From assembly GCF_050947335.1 (NCBI RefSeq), contig NW_027473691.1:111264-175263 (forward strand): 64,000 bases of DNA, written 5' to 3'. The DNA is from Megachile rotundata. Taxonomy: Eukaryota; Arthropoda; Insecta; Hymenoptera; Megachilidae. Below, one piece after another: positions 12,401-26,728 of this stretch. The position numbers and the translations under genes are program-made. How positions within the stretch are numbered: the first letter of the stretch is position 1; every line of letters starts with the position of its first letter. Under the pieces are notes generated by a model, which made no database searches, was not told the origin of the DNA, and worked only from the letters and a program-made list of their open reading frames with translations.

Positions 12401-14515
12401 AATAGTGAGTGTAATAAGTATAGTAATTGTAGTTCTATTGCTCATATAAGCATAATATGGTTAATAATATGCGTTAGATTGATAACAATAAGAGTAATGA
12501 GTATAGTAATTGACGTTCTATCGATCACATAAGCATAATATGGCTAATAATATGAGTTAGATTGATAATAATAAAATTAATAAGTATAGTAATTGTCGTT
12601 CTATCGATCATATCTGCATAATATGGTTAATAATATGAGTTAGATTGATAATAGTGAGTGTAATAAGTATAGTAATTGTAGTTCTATTGCTCATATAAGC
12701 ATAATATGGTTAATAACATGCGTTAGATTGATAATAATAAGAGTAATGCGTATAGTAATTGTCGTTCTATCGATCATATAAGCATAATATGGCTAATAAT
12801 ATGAGTTAGATTGATAATAATAAGAGTAATAAGTATAGTAATTGTCGTTCTATCGATCATATAAGCATAATATGGCTAATAATATGAGTTAGATTGATAA
12901 TAATAAAAGTAATAAGTATAGTAATTGTCGTTCTATCGATCATATCTGCATAATATGGCTAATAATATGAGTTAGATTGATAATAATAAAAGTAATAAGT
13001 ATAGTAATTGTCGTTCTATCGATCATATCTGCATAATATGGTTCATAATATGAGTTAGATTGATAACAGTGAGTGTCATAAGTATAGTAATTGTACTTCT
13101 ATTGCTCATATAAGCATTATATGGTTAATAATATGCGTTAGATTGATAATAATAAGAGTAATGAGTATAGTAATTGTCGTTCTAGCGATCATATAAGCAT
13201 AATATGGCTAATAATATGAGTTAGATTGATAACAATAAGAGTAATAAGTATAGTAATTGTCGTTCTATCGATCATATCTGCATAATATGGTTAATAATAT
13301 GAGTTAGATTGACAATAGTGAGTGTAATAAGTATAGTAATTGTCGTCTATCGATCATATAAGCATAATATGGCTAATAATATGAGTTAGATTGATAATAA
13401 TAAGAGTAATAAGTATAGTAATTGTAGTTCTATTGCTCATATAAGCATAATATGGTTAATAATATGCGTTAGATTGATAATAATAAGAGTAATGAGTATA
13501 GTAATTGTCGTTCTATCGATCACATAAGCATAATATGGCTAATAATATGAGATAGATGGATAATAATAAGAGTAATAAGTATAGTAATTGTCGTCCTATC
13601 GAGAATATCTGCATAATATGGTTCATAATATGAGTTAGATTGATAACAGTGAGTGTCATAAGTATAGTAATTGTACTTCTATTGCTCATATAAGCATTAT
13701 ATGGTTAATAATATGCGTTAGATTGATAATAATAAGAGTAATGAGTATAGTAATTGTCGTTCTATCGATCATATAAGCATAATATGGTTAATAATATGAG
13801 TTAGATTGACAATAGTGAGTGTAATAAGTATAGTAATTGTCGTCTATCGATCATATAAGCATAATATGGCTAATAATATGAGTTAGATTGATAATAATAA
13901 GAGCAATAAGTATAGTAATTGTCGTTCTATCGATCATATAAGCATAATATGGCTAATAATATGAGTTAGATTGATAATAATAAAATTAATAAGTATAGTA
14001 ATTGTCGTTCTATCGATCATATCTGCATAATATGGTTAATAATATGAGTTAGATTGATAATAGTGAGTGTAATAAGTATAGTAATTGTAGTTCTATTGCT
14101 CATATAAGCATAATATGGTTAATAATATGCGTTAGATTGATAATAATAACAGTAATAAGTATAGTAATTGCCGTTCCATCGATCACATAAGCATAATATG
14201 GCAAATAATATGAGTTAGATTGATAATAATAACAGTAATAAGTATAGTAATTGTCGTTCTATCGATCACATAAGCATAATATGGCTAATAATATGAGGTA
14301 GATTGATAATAATAAGAGTAATAAGTATAGTAATTGTCGTTCTATCGAGCATATCTGCATAATATGGTTAATAATATGAGTTAGATTGACAATAGTGAGT
14401 GTAATAAGTATAGTAATTGTCGTTCTATCGATCACATAAGCATAATATGGCTAATAATATGAGATAGATGGATAATAATAAGAGTAATAAGTATAGTAAT
14501 TGTCGTCCTATCGAG
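9445..14515 (+). repeat. S1 mixed block between the 22-mer duplication and the 30-mer HOR
   Basis: This is satellite only. The block carries ATAAACATAATATGG at 9460, GATAACAGGGAGTG near 10326, GTTAACAATATGCG near 10635 and CATACAAGC near 10705. It is related to S2 at an offset of 28,785 (for example ATAGTTAATAATATGCG at 11961 and 40746). From about 11400 on it introduces the variants used in the following HOR: TCGTCCTATCGAG, GTGAGTGTCATAAG, GTACTTCTATTGC and the 1-bp-shorter GTCGTCTATCG. The first ATAGTTAATA to the next is 4,145 bp, one HOR plus 20 monomers (1,658 bp), so this is HOR-like sequence with an enlarged unit. Confidence 0.78.
13336..13352 (+). other. Example of a 1-bp-short monomer (GTCGTCTATCG)
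   Basis: GTCGTTCTATCG is shortened by one T to GTCGTCTATCG, giving an 82-bp unit. The same deletion is at about 12098, 13342, 13837, 15001, 16243, 17487, 18730 and further on in the HOR array, and in S2 from about 40885. It occurs twice per 2,487-bp HOR and explains two of the three bases by which that HOR falls short of 30 x 83. It is a useful tracer for HOR copies. Confidence 0.85.
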
Positions 14516-17500
14516 CATATCTGCATAATATGGTTCATAATATGAGTTAGATTGATAACAGTGAGTGTCATAAGTATAGTAATTGTACTTCTATTGCTCA
14601 TATAAGCATTATATGGTTAATAATATGCGTTAGATTGATAATAATAAGAGTAATGAGTATAGTAATTGTCGTTCTAGCGATCATATAAGCATAATATGGC
14701 TAATAATATGAGTTAGATTGATAACAATAAGAGTAATAAGTATAGTAATTGTCGTTCTATCGATCATATCTGCATAATATGGTTCATAATATGAGTTAGA
14801 TTGATAATAGTGAGTGTAATAAGTATAGTAATTGTAGTTCTATTGCTCATATAAGCATAATATGGTTAATAATATGCGATAGATTGATAATAATAAGAGT
14901 AATGAGTATAGTAATTGTCGTCCTATCGATCATATCTGCATAATATGGTTAATAATATGAGTTAGATTGACAATAGTGAGTGTAATAAGTATAGTAATTG
15001 TCGTCTATCGATCATATAAGCATAATATGGCTAATAATATGAGTTAGATTGATAATAATAAGAGTAATAAGTATAGTAATTGTAGTTCTATTGCTCATAT
15101 AAGCATAATATGGTTAATAATATGCGTTAGATTGATAATAATAAGAGTAATGAGTATAGTAATTGTCGTTCTATCGAGCATATCTGCATAATATGGTTAA
15201 TAATATGAGTTAGATTGACAATAGTGAGTGTAATAGGTATAGTAATTGTCGTTCTATCGATCACATAAGCATAATATGGCTAATAATATGAGTTAGATTG
15301 ATAATAATAAGAGTAATGAGTATAGTAATTGTCGTTTTATCGATCATATAAGCATAATATGGCTAATAATATGAGTTAGATTGATAATAATAAAAGTAAT
15401 AAGTATAGTAATTGTCGTTCTATCGATCATATCTGCATAATATGGTTAATAATATGAGTTAGATTGATAATAGTGAGTGTAATAAGTATAGTAATTGTAG
15501 TTCTATTGCTCATATAAGCATAATATGGTTAATAATGTGCGTTAGATTGATAATAATAAGAGTAATGAGTATAGTAATTGTCGTTCTATCGAGCATATCT
15601 GCATAATATGGTTAATAATATGAGTTAGATTGACAATAGTGAGTGTAATAGGTATAGTAATTGTCGTTCTATCGATCACATAAGCATAATATGGCTAATA
15701 ATATGAGTTAGATTGATAATAATAAGAGTAATGAGTATAGTAATTGTCGTTTTATCGATCATATAAGCATAATATGGCTAATAATATGAGTTAGATAGAT
15801 AATAATAAAAGTAATAAGTATAGTAATTGTCGTCCTATCGAGAATATCTGCATAATATGGTTCATAATATGAGTTAGATTGATAACAGTGAGTGTCATAA
15901 GTATAGTAATTGTACTTCTATTGCTCATATAAGCATTATATGGTTAATAATATGCGTTAGATTGATAATAATAAGAGTAATGAGTATAGTAATTGTCGTT
16001 CTATCGATCATATAAGCATAATATGGTTAATAATATGAGTTAGATTGACAATAGTGAGTGCAATAAGTATAGTAATTGTAGTTCTATTGCTCATATAAGC
16101 ATAATATAGTTAATAATATGCGATAGATGATAATAATAAGAGTAATGAGTATAGTAATTGTCGTCCTATCGATCATATCTGCATAATATGGTTAATAATA
16201 TGAGTTAGATTGACAATAGTGAGTGTAATAAGTATAGTAATTGTCGTCTATCGATCATATAAGCATAATATGGCTAATAATATGAGTTAGATTGATAATA
16301 ATAAGAGCAATAAGTATAGTGATTGTCGTTCTACCGATCATATAAGCATAATATGGCTAATAATATGAGTTAGATTGATAATAATAAGAGTAATGAGTAT
16401 AGTAATTGTCGTTTTATCGATCATATAAGCATAATATGGCTAATAATATGAGTTAGATTGATAATAATAAAAGTAATAAGTATAGTAATTGTCGTTCTAT
16501 CGATCATATCTGCATAATATGGTTAATAATATGAGTTAGATTGATAATAGTGAGTGTAATAAGTATAGTAATTGTAGTTCTATTGCTCATATAAGCATAA
16601 TATGGTTAATAATATGCGTTAGATTGATAACAATAAGAGTAATGAGTATAGTAATTGACGTTCTATCGATCACATAAGCATAATATGGCTAATAATATGA
16701 GTTAGATTGATAATAATAAAATTAATAAGTATAGTAATTGTCGTTCTATCGATCATATCTGCATAATATGGTTAATAATATGAGTTAGATTGATAATAGT
16801 GAGTGTAATAAGTATAGTAATTGTAGTTCTATTGCTCATATAAGCATAATATGGTTAATAACATGCGTTAGATTGATAATAATAAGAGTAATGCGTATAG
16901 TAATTGTCGTTCTATCGATCATATAAGCATAATATGGCTAATAATATGAGTTAGATGGATAATAATAAGAGTAATAAGTATAGTAATTGTCGTTCTATCG
17001 ATCATATCTGCATAATATGGTTCATAATATGAGTTAGATTGATAACAGTGAGTGTCATAAGTATAGTAATTGTACTTCTATTGCTCATATAAGCATTATA
17101 TGGTTAATAATATGCGTTAGATTGATAATAATAAGAGTAATGAGTATAGTAATTGTCGTTCTAGCGATCATATAAGCATAATATGGCTAATAATATGAGT
17201 TAGATTGATAACAATAAGAGTAATAAGTATAGTAATTGTCGTTCTATCGATCATATCTGCATAATATGGTTCATAATATGAGTTAGATTGATAATAGTGA
17301 GTGTAATAAGTATAGTAATTGTAGTTCTATTGCTCATATAAGCATAATATGGTTAATAATATGCGATAGATTGATAATAATAAGAGTAATGAGTATAGTA
17401 ATTGTCGTCCTATCGATCATATCTGCATAATATGGTTAATAATATGAGTTAGATTGACAATAGTGAGTGTAATAAGTATAGTAATTGTCGTCTATCGATC

Positions 17501-20500
17501 ATATAAGCATAATATGGCTAATAATATGAGTTAGATTGATAATAATAAGAGTAATAAGTATAGTAATTGTAGTTCTATTGCTCATATAAGCATAATATGG
17601 TTAATAATATGCGTTAGATTGATAATAATAAGAGTAATGAGTATAGTAATTGTCGTTCTATCGAGCATATCTGCATAATATGGTTAATAATATGAGTTAG
17701 ATTGACAATAGTGAGTGTAATAGGTATAGTAATTGTCGTTCTATCGATCACATAAGCATAATATGGCTAATAATATGAGTTAGATTGATAATAATAAGAG
17801 TAATGAGTATAGTAATTGTCGTTTTATCGATCATATAAGCATAATATGGCTAATAATATGAGTTAGATTGATAATAATAAAAGTAATAAGTATAGTAATT
17901 GTCGTTCTATCGATCATATCTGCATAATATGGTTAATAATATGAGTTAGATTGATAATAGTGAGTGTAATAAGTATAGTAATTGTAGTTCTATTGCTCAT
18001 ATAAGCATAATATGGTTAATAATGTGCGTTAGATTGATAATAATAAGAGTAATGAGTATAGTAATTGTCGTTCTATCGAGCATATCTGCATAATATGGTT
18101 AATAATATGAGTTAGATTGACAATAGTGAGTGTAATAGGTATAGTAATTGTCGTTCTATCGATCACATAAGCATAATATGGCTAATAATATGAGTTAGAT
18201 TGATAATAATAAGAGTAATGAGTATAGTAATTGTCGTTTTATCGATCATATAAGCATAATATGGCTAATAATATGAGTTAGATTGATAATAATAAAAGTA
18301 ATATGTATAGTAATTGTCGTCCTATCGAGAATATCTGCATAATATGGTTCATAATATGAGTTAGATTGATAACAGTGAGTGTCATAAGTATAGTAATTGT
18401 ACTTCTATTGCTCATATAAGCATTATATGGTTAATAATATGCGTTAGATTGATAATAATAAGAGTAATGAGTATAGTAATTGTCGTTCTATCGATCATAT
18501 AAGCATAATATGGTTAATAATATGAGTTAGATTGACAATAGTGAGTGCAATAAGTATAGTAATTGTAGTTCTATTGCTCATATAAGCATAATATAGTTAA
18601 TAATATGCGATAGATGATAATAATAAGAGTAATGAGTATAGTAATTGTCGTCCTATCGATCATATCTGCATAATATGGTTAATAATATGAGTTAGATTGA
18701 CAATAGTGAGTGTAATAAGTATAGTAATTGTCGTCTATCGATCATATAAGCATAATATGGCTAATAATATGAGTTAGATTGATAATAATAAGAGCAATAA
18801 GTATAGTGATTGTCGTTCTACCGATCATATAAGCATAATATGGCTAATAATATGAGTTAGATTGATAATAATAAGAGTAATGAGTATAGTAATTGTCGTT
18901 TTATCGATCATATAAGCATAATATGGCTAATAATATGAGTTAGATTGATAATAATAAAAGTAATAAGTATAGTAATTGTCGTTCTATCGATCATATCTGC
19001 ATAATATGGTTAATAATATGAGTTAGATTGATAATAGTGAGTGTAATAAGTATAGTAATTGTAGTTCTATTGCTCATATAAGCATAATATGGTTAATAAT
19101 ATGCGTTAGATTGATAACAATAAGAGTAATGAGTATAGTAATTGACGTTCTATCGATCACATAAGCATAATATGGCTAATAATATGAGTTAGATTGATAA
19201 TAATAAAATTAATAAGTATAGTAATTGTCGTTCTATCGATCATATCTGCATAATATGGTTAATAATATGAGTTAGATTGATAATAGTGAGTGTAATAAGT
19301 ATAGTAATTGTAGTTCTATTGCTCATATAAGCATAATATGGTTAATAACATGCGTTAGATTGATAATAATAAGAGTAATGCGTATAGTAATTGTCGTTCT
19401 ATCGATCATATAAGCATAATATGGCTAATAATATGAGTTAGATTGATAATAATAAGAGTAATAAGTATAGTAATTGTCGTTCTATCGATCATATCTGCAT
19501 AATATGGTTCATAATATGAGTTAGATTGATAACAGTGAGTGTCATAAGTATAGTAATTGTACTTCTATTGCTCATATAAGCATTATATGGTTAATAATAT
19601 GCGTTAGATTGATAATAATAAGAGTAATGAGTATAGTAATTGTCGTTCTAGCGATCATATAAGCATAATATGGCTAATAATATGAGTTAGATTGATAACA
19701 ATAAGAGTAATAAGTATAGTAATTGTCGTTCTATCGATCATATCTGCATAATATGGTTCATAATATGAGTTAGATTGATAATAGTGAGTGTAATAAGTAT
19801 AGTAATTGTAGTTCTATTGCTCATATAAGCATAATATGGTTAATAATATGCGATAGATTGATAATAATAAGAGTAATGAGTATAGTAATTGTCGTCCTAT
19901 CGATCATATCTGCATAATATGGTTAATAATATGAGTTAGATTGACAATAGTGAGTGTAATAAGTATAGTAATTGTCGTCTATCGATCATATAAGCATAAT
20001 ATGGCTAATAATATGAGTTAGATTGATAATAATAAGAGTAATAAGTATAGTAATTGTAGTTCTATTGCTCATATAAGCATAATATGGTTAATAATATGCG
20101 TTAGATTGATAATAATAAGAGTAATGAGTATAGTAATTGTCGTTCTATCGAGCATATCTGCATAATATGGTTAATAATATGAGTTAGATTGACAATAGTG
20201 AGTGTAATAGGTATAGTAATTGTCGTTCTATCGATCACATAAGCATAATATGGCTAATAATATGAGTTAGATTGATAATAATAAGAGTAATGAGTATAGT
20301 AATTGTCGTTTTATCGATCATATAAGCATAATATGGCTAATAATATGAGTTAGATTGATAATAATAAAAGTAATAAGTATAGTAATTGTCGTTCTATCGA
20401 TCATATCTGCATAATATGGTTAATAATATGAGTTAGATTGATAATAGTGAGTGTAATAAGTATAGTAATTGTAGTTCTATTGCTCATATAAGCATAATAT

Positions 20501-22638
20501 GGTTAATAATGTGCGTTAGATTGATAATAATAAGAGTAATGAGTATAGTAATTGTCGTTCTATCGAGCATATCTGCATAATATGGTTAATAATATGAGTT
20601 AGATTGACAATAGTGAGTGTAATAGGTATAGTAATTGTCGTTCTATCGATCACATAAGCATAATATGGCTAATAATATGAGTTAGATTGATAATAATAAG
20701 AGTAATGAGTATAGTAATTGTCGTTTTATCGATCATATAAGCATAATATGGCTAATAATATGAGTTAGATTGATAATAATAAAAGTAATAAGTATAGTAA
20801 TTGTCGTCCTATCGAGAATATCTGCATAATATGGTTCATAATATGAGTTAGATTGATAACAGTGAGTGTCATAAGTATAGTAATTGTACTTCTATTGCTC
20901 ATATAAGCATTATATGGTTAATAATATGCGTTAGATTGATAATAATAAGAGTAATGAGTATAGTAATTGTCGTTCTATCGATCATATAAGCATAATATGG
21001 TTAATAATATGAGTTAGATTGACAATAGTGAGTGCAATAAGTATAGTAATTGTAGTTCTATTGCTCATATAAGCATAATATAGTTAATAATATGCGATAG
21101 ATGATAATAATAAGAGTAATGAGTATAGTAATTGTCGTCCTATCGATCATATCTGCATAATATGGTTAATAATATGAGTTAGATTGACAATAGTGAGTGT
21201 AATAAGTATAGTAATTGTCGTCTATCGATCATATAAGCATAATATGGCTAATAATATGAGTTAGATTGATAATAATAAGAGCAATAAGTATAGTGATTGT
21301 CGTTCTACCGATCATATAAGCATAATATGGCTAATAATATGAGTTAGATTGATAATAATAAGAGTAATGAGTATAGTAATTGTCGTTTTATCGATCATAT
21401 AAGCATAATATGGCTAATAATATGAGTTAGATTGATAATAATAAAAGTAATAAGTATAGTAATTGTCGTTCTATCGATCATATCTGCATAATATGGTTAA
21501 TAATATGAGTTAGATTGATAATAGTGAGTGTAATAAGTATAGTAATTGTAGTTCTATTGCTCATATAAGCATAATATGGTTAATAATATGCGTTAGATTG
21601 ATAACAATAAGAGTAATGAGTATAGTAATTGACGTTCTATCGATCACATAAGCATAATATGGCTAATAATATGAGTTAGATTGATAATAATAAAATTAAT
21701 AAGTATAGTAATTGTCGTTCTATCGATCATATCTGCATAATATGGTTAATAATATGAGTTAGATTGATAATAGTGAGTGTAATAAGTATAGTAATTGTAG
21801 TTCTATTGCTCATATAAGCATAATATGGTTAATAACATGCGTTAGATTGATAATAATAAGAGTAATGCGTATAGTAATTGTCGTTCTATCGATCATATAA
21901 GCATAATATGGCTAATAATATGAGTTAGATTGATAATAATAAGAGTAATAAGTATAGTAATTGTCGTTCTATCGATCATATCTGCATAATATGGTTCATA
22001 ATATGAGTTAGATTGATAACAGTGAGTGTCATAAGTATAGTAATTGTACTTCTATTGCTCATATAAGCATTATATGGTTAATAATATGCGTTAGATTGAT
22101 AATAATAAGAGTAATGAGTATAGTAATTGTCGTTCTAGCGATCATATAAGCATAATATGGCTAATAATATGAGTTAGATTGATAACAATAAGAGTAATAA
22201 GTATAGTAATTGTCGTTCTATCGATCATATCTGCATAATATGGTTCATAATATGAGTTAGATTGATAATAGTGAGTGTAATAAGTATAGTAATTGTAGTT
22301 CTATTGCTCATATAAGCATAATATGGTTAATAATATGCGATAGATTGATAATAATAAGAGTAATGAGTATAGTAATTGTCGTCCTATCGATCATATCTGC
22401 ATAATATGGTTAATAATATGAGTTAGATTGACAATAGTGAGTGTAATAAGTATAGTAATTGTCGTCTATCGATCATATAAGCATAATATGGCTAATAATA
22501 TGAGTTAGATTGATAATAATAAGAGTAATAAGTATAGTAATTGTAGTTCTATTGCTCATATAAGCATAATATGGTTAATAATATGCGTTAGATTGATAAT
22601 AATAAGAGTAATGAGTATAGTAATTGTCGTTCTATCGA
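14516..22638 (+). repeat. 30-monomer higher-order repeat array, about 3.3 copies (period 2,487 bp)
   Basis: ATAGTTAATA occurs at 16106, 18593 and 21080, and TCGTCCTATCGAGAATATC at about 15830, 18317 and 20804, each 2,487 apart. That is 30 x 83 minus 3. The three missing bases can be seen: two units with GTCGTCTATCG and one with GCGATAGATGATAAT. Copies are about 14516-17002, 17003-19489 and 19490-21976, with a partial copy at 21977-22638. Copy-private substitutions include A at 15797, G at 16957 and T at 18304. S2 has the same HOR at 43301 but only about 1.3 copies. Confidence 0.9.
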
Positions 22639-25600
22639 TCACATAAGCATAATATGGCTAATAATATGAGATAGATGGATAATAATAAGAGTAATAAGTA
22701 TAGTAATTGTCGTCCTATCGAGAATATCTGCATAATATGGTTCATAATATGAGTTAGATTGATAACAGTGAGTGTCATAAGTATAGTAATTGTACTTCTA
22801 TTGCTCATATAAGCATTATATGGTTAATAATATGCGTTAGATTGATAATAATAAGAGTAATGAGTATAGTAATTGTCGTTCTATCGATCATATAAGCATA
22901 ATATGGTTAATAATATGAGTTAGATTGACAATAGTGAGTGTAATAAGTATAGTAATTGTCGTCTATCGATCATATAAGCATAATATGGCTAATAATATGA
23001 GTTAGATTGATAATAATAAGAGCAATAAGTATAGTAATTGTCGTTCTATCGATCATATAAGCATAATATGGCTAATAATATGAGTTAGATTGATAATAAT
23101 AAAATTAATAAGTATAGTAATTGTCGTTCTATCGATCATATCTGCATAATATGGTTAATAATATGAGTTAGATTGATAATAGTGAGTGTAATAAGTATAG
23201 TAATTGTAGTTCTATTGCTCATATAAGCATAATATGGTTAATAATATGCGTTAGATTGATAATAATAACAGTAATAAGTATAGTAATTGCCGTTCTATCG
23301 ATCACATAAGCATAATATGGCAAATAATATGAGTTAGATTGATAATAATAAGAGTAATAAGTATAGTAATTGTCGTTCTATCGATCACATAAGCATAATA
23401 TGGCTAATAATATGAGGTAGATTGATAATAATAAGAGTAATAAGTATAGTAATTGTCGTTCTATCGAGCATATCTGCATAATATGGTTAATAATATGAGT
23501 TAGATTGACAATAGTGAGTGTAATAAGTATAGTAATTGTCGTTCTATCGATCACATAAGCATAATATGGCTAATAATATGAGATAGATGGATAATAATAA
23601 GAGTAATAAGTATAGTAATTGTCGTCCTATCGAGCATATCTGCATAATATGGTTCATAATATGAGTTAGATTGATAACAGTGAGTGTCATAAGTATAGTA
23701 ATTGTACTTCTATTGCTCATATAAGCATTATATGGTTAATAATATGCGTTAGATTGATAATAATAAGAGTAATGAGTATAGTAATTGTCGTTCTAGCGAT
23801 CATATAAGCATAATATGGCTAATAATATGAGTTAGATTGATAACAATAAGAGTAATAAGTATAGTAATTGTCGTTCTATCGATCATATCTGCATAATATG
23901 GTTCATAATATGAGTTAGATTGACAATAGTGAGTGTAATAAGTATAGTAATTGTAGTTCTATTGCTCACATAAGCATAATATGGTTAATAATATGCGTTA
24001 GATTGATAATAATAAGAGTAATAAGTATAGTAATTGCCGTTCTATCGATCACATAAGCATAATATGGCAAATAATAAGAGTTAGATTGATAATAATAAGA
24101 GTAATGAGTATAGTAATTGTCGTTTTATCGATCATATAAGCATAATATGGCTAATAATGTGAGTTAGATTGATAATAATAAAATTAATAAGTATAGTAAT
24201 TGTCGTTCTATCGATCATATCTGCATAATATGGTTAATAATATGAGTTAGATTGATAACAGTGAGTGTAATAAGTATAGTAATTGTAGTTCTATTGCTCA
24301 TATAAGCATTATATGGTTAATAATATGCGTTAGATTGATAGTAATAAGAGTAATGAGTATAGTAATTGTCGTTCTAGCGATCATATAAGCATAATATGGC
24401 TAATAATATGAGTTAGATTGATAATAATAAGAGTAATAAGTATAGTAATTGTCGTTCTATCGATCATATCTGCATAATATGGTTAATAAAATGAGTTAAA
24501 TTGATAATAGTGAGTGTAATAAGTATTGTAATTGTCGTTCTGTCGTCCATATAAGCATAATATGACTAATACTACAAGCTAGATTGATAATAATAAGAGT
24601 AATAAGTATAGTAATTGTCGTTCTATCGATCACATAAGCATAATATGGCCAATAATATGAGTTAGATTGATAATAGTAAGAGTAATAAGTATAGTAATTG
24701 TCGTTCCATCGATCATATAACCATAATATGGCTAATAATATGAGTTAGATTGATAATAATAAAATTAATAAGTATAGTAATTGTCGTTCTATCGATCATA
24801 TCTGCATAATATGGTTAATAATATGAGTTAGATTGATAATAGTGAGTGTAATAAGTATAGTAATTGTAGTTCTATTGCTCATATAAGCATAATATGGTTA
24901 ATAATATGCGTTAGATTGATAATAATAAGAGTAATAAGTATAGTAATTGTCCGTCTATCGATCATATCTGCATAATATGGTTCATAATATGAGTTAGATT
25001 GATAATCGTGAGTGTAATAAGTATAGTAATTGTCGTTCTATCGATCACATAAGCATAATATGGCTAATAATATGAGATAAATGGATAATAATAAGAGTAA
25101 TAAGTATAGTAATTGTCGTTCTATCGATCATATAAGCATAATATGGCTAATACTACAAGCTAGATTGATAATAATAAGAGTAATAAGTTTAGTAATTGTC
25201 GTTCTATCGATCATATAAGCATAATATGGCTAATACTACAAGCTAGATTGATAATAATAAGAGTAATAAGTTTAGTAATTGTCGTTCTATCGATCACATA
25301 AGCATAATATGGTTAATAATATGAGTTAGATTGGCAATAGTGAGTGTAATAAGTATAGTAATTGTCGTTCTATCGATCACATAAGCATAATATGGCTAAT
25401 AATATGAGATAGATGGATAATAATAAGAGTAATAAGTATAGTAATTGTCGTCCTATCGAGCATATCTGCATAATGTGGTTCATAATATGAGTTAGATTGA
25501 TAACAGTGAGTGTAATAAGTATAGTAATTGTACTTCTATTGCTCATATAAGCATAATATGGTTAATAATATGCGTTAGATTGATAATAATAAGAGTAATG

Positions 25601-26728
25601 AGTATAGTAATTGTAGTTCTAGCGATCATATAAGCATAATATGGCTAATAATATGAGTTAGATTGATAATAATAAGAGTAATAAGTATAGCAATTGTCGT
25701 TCTATCGATCATATCTGCATAATATGGTTCATAATATGAGTTAGATTGATAATAGTGAGTGTAATAAGTATAGTAATTGTAGTTCTATTGCTCATATAAG
25801 CATAATATGGGTAGTAATATGCGATAGATTGATAATAATAAGAGTAATAAGTATAGTAATTGTCGTTCTATCGATCACATAAGCATAATATGGCTAATAA
25901 TGTGAGTTAGATTGATAATAGTAAGAGTAATAAGTATAGTAATTATCGTTCTACCGATCATAAAAGCATAATATGGCTAATAATATGAGTTAGATTGATA
26001 ACAGTGAGTGTAATAAGTATAGTAATTGTCGATCTATCGATCATATAAGCATAATATGGCTAATAATATGGGTTAGATTGATAATGATAAGAGTAATAAC
26101 TATAGTAATTGTCGTTCTATCGATCACATAAGCATAATATGGCTAATAATGTGAGTTAGATTGACAATAGTAAGAGTAATAAGTATAGTAATTATCGTTC
26201 TACTGATCATATAAGCATAATATGGCTAATAATATGAGTTAGATTGATAATAGTGAGTGTAATAAGTATAGTAATTGTAGTTCTATTGCTCATATCTGCA
26301 TAATATGGTTAATAATATGAGTTAGATTGACAATAGTGGGTGTAATAAGTATAGTAATTGTCGTTCTATCGATCACATAAGCATAATATGGCTAATAATA
26401 TGAGATAGATGGATAATAATAAGAGTAATAAGTATAGTAATTGTCGTTCTATCGATCACATAAGCATAATATGGCTAATAATATGAGTTAGATTGATAAT
26501 GATAAGAGTAACCAGTATAGTAATTGTCGTTCTATCTATCATATCTGCATAATATGGTTAATAATATGAGTTAGATTGGTAATGGTGAGTGTAATAAGTA
26601 TAGTAATTGTAGTTCTATTGCTCATATAAGCATAATATGGTTAATAATATGCGATAGATTGATAATAATAAGAGCAATGGGTATAGTAATTGTCGTTCTA
26701 TCGATCATATAAGCATAATATGGCTAAT
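22639..26728 (+). repeat. S1 post-HOR block
   Basis: This is satellite only, and it matches S2 at 46450-51120 except for 7 monomers present only in S2. Markers shared at an offset of 24,392 after that insertion include TTGTCCGTCTATCG at 24948, two successive class e units ending CAAGCTAGATTG (25142-25270), GGGTAGTAATATGCG near 25808, ATAAAAGCATAATATGG near 25960, AACCAGTATAG near 26510 and GAGCAATGGG at 26672. One class b unit here (about 26270-26300) is followed by CTGCATAATATGG rather than by class c, an exception to the usual b-c order. Confidence 0.8.
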
